The position numbers and the translations under genes were made by a program. From NCBI GenBank assembly GCA_022825675.1, contig JAJDWK010000048.1, positions 62,001 to 126,000 of the forward strand: a DNA stretch of 64,000 bases. Direction: 5' to 3'. Numbering within the stretch: the stretch's first letter is position 1; every line of letters begins with the position of its first letter. Under the pieces are notes generated by a model. That model saw only the letters and a program-made list of their open reading frames with translations, did not search any database and had not been told where the DNA came from. Shown here piece by piece: positions 61,506-64,000 of the stretch. This DNA comes from Anaerolineae bacterium (GTDB lineage Bacteria > Chloroflexota > Anaerolineae > Aggregatilineales > Phototrophicaceae).

Positions 61506-62534
61506 TCAGCCCTTACGCGGGAAGAACGGGTCACATTCGGCATAGGGCAGTATCAACTCCTGCCCGACATCCAGTCGGTCTTCCGACAGCAAATTGTTGG
61601 CGACGGATATTTCGTCGACGGACAAGCCGCTGTTGCGAGAGATTGCGTATAAAGTCTCGTTCTGCGCCACATTGTGCAGGCAGATAGCGGGCATAATCGT
61701 GCCATCCGAGGTAGTGGCAAATGGGGTGCCCGTGACGGTCGGCGTGGCGGTTGGACCAGCTGGCGGCGTCATGGTGAGGTATATCACCGTGGCGGTGAGG
61801 TTCCACCCCGGCGTGAGCGTCGCATTGGGGTCGGGGGTGCGCGGATACCCCGGTGGCGGCGCCTCCCGCGTCAACCCCGCGGGCGGGACTTGCGGCGGGT
61901 CTCCCACAGGCGGGTCATCATCGCCGGGTGGGTCATCATCGCCGGGCGGGTCATCATCGCCGGGCGGGTCGCCGATGGTCGGTGGGTCTCCTGGCGGCGG
62001 GTAGTCGTTGTCTTCAGGCTCGCCAGGCGGGTCCTCGGGGTCATCAGGCGGGTCATCGTTTGGATCGTCTGTCGGCGTCGGGTTGTCGTTGGGGTCATCG
62101 TTTGGATCCTTCGTCGGTGTTGGATTCGGGTCTTTGGGCGGGTTGTCATTTGGATCATCAGTCGGCGTCGGGTCATCGTTTGTATTGCCAGGCGGGTCGT
62201 CGGTATGGCAATCTTGCGCCGCGAAACCGCCATATTCGATGGTGATGTCGCTGCTTATGCTGGGCAGATTGCCCAGCTGCAATTTGACATCCCGCGTCAG
62301 TATCAAAGTATCAGCGCCAGCGCCGGCGGCGCAGCCATATTGCGCTTGGTCCGTGTTCGCGGCGATAATCGCATCCGCCAGTTGACAGCCGACGCCATCC
62401 ACATAGATTTCGGCGGCGTGGGCGATGCCCGCGCCGAAGAGCAGCAGGCTCAGCGCCAGCCAGCGCGCGCCCGGCACCAGCGCGAATAGGCGCTCGGCGC
62501 TTGAGATTTCCCGCAAAATTGAAATTGGGCGCAT
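61506..62534 (-). CDS. Secreted CSLREA-like / LysM protein with long Pro-Asp repeat linker
   Basis: 342 residues. A signal peptide (about 20-43), then GCQLADAIIAANTDQAQYGCAAGAGADTLIL, similar to the CSLREA domain at the start of beta-helix surface proteins. A long linker (about 110-215) of DDPNDNPTPT and GDDDPP type repeats leads to a Thr/Pro region and a C-terminal LysM module (HNVAQNETLYAISRNSGLSVDEISVANNL). The LysM end would hold the protein on peptidoglycan. ATG chosen behind ACAGGACATTGACC. Confidence 0.78.
   Translation of the reverse strand: MRPISILREISSAERLFALVPGARWLALSLLLFGAGIAHAAEIYVDGVGCQLADAIIAANTDQAQYGCAAGAGADTLILTRDVKLQLGNLPSISSDITIEYGGFAAQDCHTDDPPGNTNDDPTPTDDPNDNPPKDPNPTPTKDPNDDPNDNPTPTDDPNDDPPDDPEDPPGEPEDNDYPPPGDPPTIGDPPGDDDPPGDDDPPGDDDPPVGDPPQVPPAGLTREAPPPGYPRTPDPNATLTPGWNLTATVIYLTMTPPAGPTATPTVTGTPFATTSDGTIMPAICLHNVAQNETLYAISRNSGLSVDEISVANNLLSEDRLDVGQELILPYAECDPFFPRKG
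61905..62180 (-). repeat. Tandem coding repeats in the LysM protein linker
   Basis: Three near-identical 18-base units (gggtcatcatcgccgggc) at about 61914-61968, encoding GDDDPP, and longer imperfect units around 62040-62180 encoding DPNDNPTPTDD-type sequence. Likely to vary in number between strains. Confidence 0.7.
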
Positions 62535-62793
62535 GGTCAATGTCCTGTCGCTATGTAAGTCTGTAAGCACAAGTATAGAGCAGTCGCGCGTTCCCGCTTG
62601 GCATATAGGCTGGCATCCAGTCCCTTGGACGCTGTAATTGAATATTGAATAAACAATAAATGCAATAAGCGGCCTCTTTCCTGCTCGCGTATACGCTCGT
62701 TGCCCCTGCTGGCCTGATTTCGCGGCGATGCCCAGGCTGCGGTAAACTAGCGGTGTTGAGGCGAGCCATACGGAACAAGGAAGAGGTCCCAGG

Positions 62794-64000
62794 ATGACAA
62801 GTTTCACCCGCCAGGAAGCGCTGGACTATCACCGCCAGGGGCGCCCGGGCAAGATCCAAATCGCGCCTACCAAGCCGCTGGACAGCCAGTTGCACCTCTC
62901 GCTCGCTTATTCGCCGGGCGTCGCCGAAGCGGTGCTGGAAATCGACAAAGACCCGCTCGCCGCCTTTGAGATGACGGCGCGCGCCAACCTGGTCGCCGTC
63001 ATTTCCAACGGCAGCGCCATCCTCGGCTTGGGCGACCGCGGCCCGCTGGCTTCCAAGCCAGTCATGGAAGGCAAGGGCGTGCTCTTCAAAAAATTCGCTG
63101 ATGTCGATGTCTTTGATATCGAAATCACCTCGCAGAGCGCCGAAGAAATCATCGAAGTCTGCAAGGCGCTGGCGCCCACTTTTGGCGGCATCAATTTAGA
63201 AGACATCAAAGCGCCGGAATGCTTTGAAATCGAAGAGCGCCTCAAAGAAGAGCTGGATATCCCCGTCTTTCATGACGACCAGCATGGCACCGCCATCATC
63301 TCGGGCGCGGCGCTTCTGAACGCGCTGGAAGTTACTGGCAAGCGCATTGAAGACATCAAAGTTGTCATCAATGGCGCGGGCGCGAGCGCTATCGCCACCG
63401 GCAAATTCTTCAAATCCCTGGGCGTGGCGCGGGACAATATCCTGATGCTGGATTCGCGCGGTGTCATCCATCACCAGCGCGAAGAGGGCATGAACATTCA
63501 CAAGACCGAGTTCGCCATCCCCACCAATGCCCGCACTTTGCACGATGCCCTGCAAGGCGCGGACGCGCTCATCGGCTTGTCCATCGCTGGCGCGGTAACG
63601 CAGGCGATGATACAGGGCATGGCGCCCAACCCGCTGCTCTTTGTGCTGGCGAACCCGACGCCGGAAATCATGCCCGAGCTGGCGCTGGAAGCGCGCCCGG
63701 ACGCCATCATCGGCACCGGGCGCAGCGATTATGTCAACCAGGTCAACAATGTGCTGGGCTTCCCTTTCATCTTCCGCGGCGCGCTGGATGTCTACGCGAC
63801 CAGCATCAACGAAGAGATGAAGCTGGCGGCGGCGCGGGCGCTGGCGGCTTTGGCGCATGAAGATGTGCCCGACAGCGTGCTGCTGGCGTATGGGCAGGAG
63901 TCGATCAAATTTGGTAAAGACTATCTGATTCCCAAACCGCTGGACCCGCGGGCGCTGCTTTGGGTGGCGCCAGCGGTGGCGCAGGCGGCGATGCAATCGG
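62794..64000 (+). CDS. Malic enzyme (NAD(P)-dependent), 3' end missing
   Basis: 402 codons up to the window edge, no stop reached. N-terminal [17 protein letters not shown], then [23 protein letters not shown] with the conserved Gly-rich metal/substrate region, [13 protein letters not shown] with metal Glu/Asp, [21 protein letters not shown], and the dinucleotide-binding [12 protein letters not shown] at about residue 190; later LANPTPEI. It decarboxylates malate to pyruvate. Whether a phosphotransacetylase-like domain follows (MaeB type) cannot be seen. GGAAGAGG precedes the ATG. Confidence 0.92.
   Translation, partial: MTSFTRQEALDYHRQGRPGKIQIAPTKPLDSQLHLSLAYSPGVAEAVLEIDKDPLAAFEMTARANLVAVISNGSAILGLGDRGPLASKPVMEGKGVLFKKFADVDVFDIEITSQSAEEIIEVCKALAPTFGGINLEDIKAPECFEIEERLKEELDIPVFHDDQHGTAIISGAALLNALEVTGKRIEDIKVVINGAGASAIATGKFFKSLGVARDNILMLDSRGVIHHQREEGMNIHKTEFAIPTNARTLHDALQGADALIGLSIAGAVTQAMIQGMAPNPLLFVLANPTPEIMPELALEARPDAIIGTGRSDYVNQVNNVLGFPFIFRGALDVYATSINEEMKLAAARALAALAHEDVPDSVLLAYGQESIKFGKDYLIPKPLDPRALLWVAPAVAQAAMQS

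Overview
The window is a GC-rich bacterial chromosome segment of about 64 kb carrying roughly 56 protein genes on both strands. I see no rRNA, tRNA, CRISPR array, transposase or phage gene. Gene content (CarD-type regulator, LytR-CpsA-Psr protein, lipoprotein class B PBP, RsfS, GatA/GatC, many secreted proteins with PPC, LysM, SdrB-like and CSLREA-like modules) and dispersed intergenic repeats of the 'caccacagagacacagag' type fit an environmental, uncultured-type Chloroflexota (Anaerolineae-like) genome. That taxonomic placement is inference. The left edge cuts a GH172/DUF2961 gene and the right edge cuts a malic enzyme gene.

Layout: 1-4.3 kb has a GH172 tail and two tandem GAF-PAS-cyclase genes. 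4.7-11.8 kb (minus strand) has asnB, gatA, coaE, a secreted subtilisin, a nitrilase and gatC. 12-16.5 kb has a DinB-like protein, an LCP protein, a class III aminotransferase and an SDR enzyme. 16.6-17.5 kb is an AT-richer island with a small gene and a frameshifted DUF2335 gene. 17.5-23.6 kb (minus) has a polytopic membrane protein, two orphan Phd-like antitoxins, a lone molybdenum-hydroxylase large subunit, a rhodanese and a nucleotide-sugar epimerase. 23.9-28.4 kb has an ADP-ribosylglycohydrolase, a UPF0173 hydrolase, an ANT(6)-like protein, RsfS, a DinB protein and an SRPBCC protein. 28.4-31.5 kb (minus) is a Zn/Mn ABC operon with a very His-rich binding protein behind a palindromic Fur/Zur-like operator. 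31.7-40.4 kb is an envelope region: G5/3D protein, PBP, priming sugar transferase, glycosyltransferase, a GT-C gene interrupted at a G14 tract, and an SMP-30 protein. 40.6-47.4 kb has small unknowns, an EEP hydrolase, a PPC protein, a LysM/SdrB/alginate-lyase-like operon and a methyltransferase. 47.8-52.4 kb is a second metal ABC operon, TroABCD-like, whose two permeases carry winged-helix-like tails; one also carries an inserted multi-Cys domain. 53-64 kb has CarD, a toast-rack protein, GNAT, DCC, SbcC, PhyH, a decarboxylating dehydrogenase, a LysM protein and malic enzyme.

The most interesting signals are these. (1) The two overlapping cyclase genes have lost opposite halves of the class III active site, which predicts an obligate heterodimeric adenylyl cyclase. 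(2) The second metal importer has regulator-like domains fused to both permeases and a C-x2-C/C-x2-C insertion in one. (3) A G14 tract puts a glycosyltransferase out of frame, a possible phase-variation switch. (4) A mosaic, hairpin-rich intergenic repeat family has one conserved end that nearly always faces the start of the adjacent gene.
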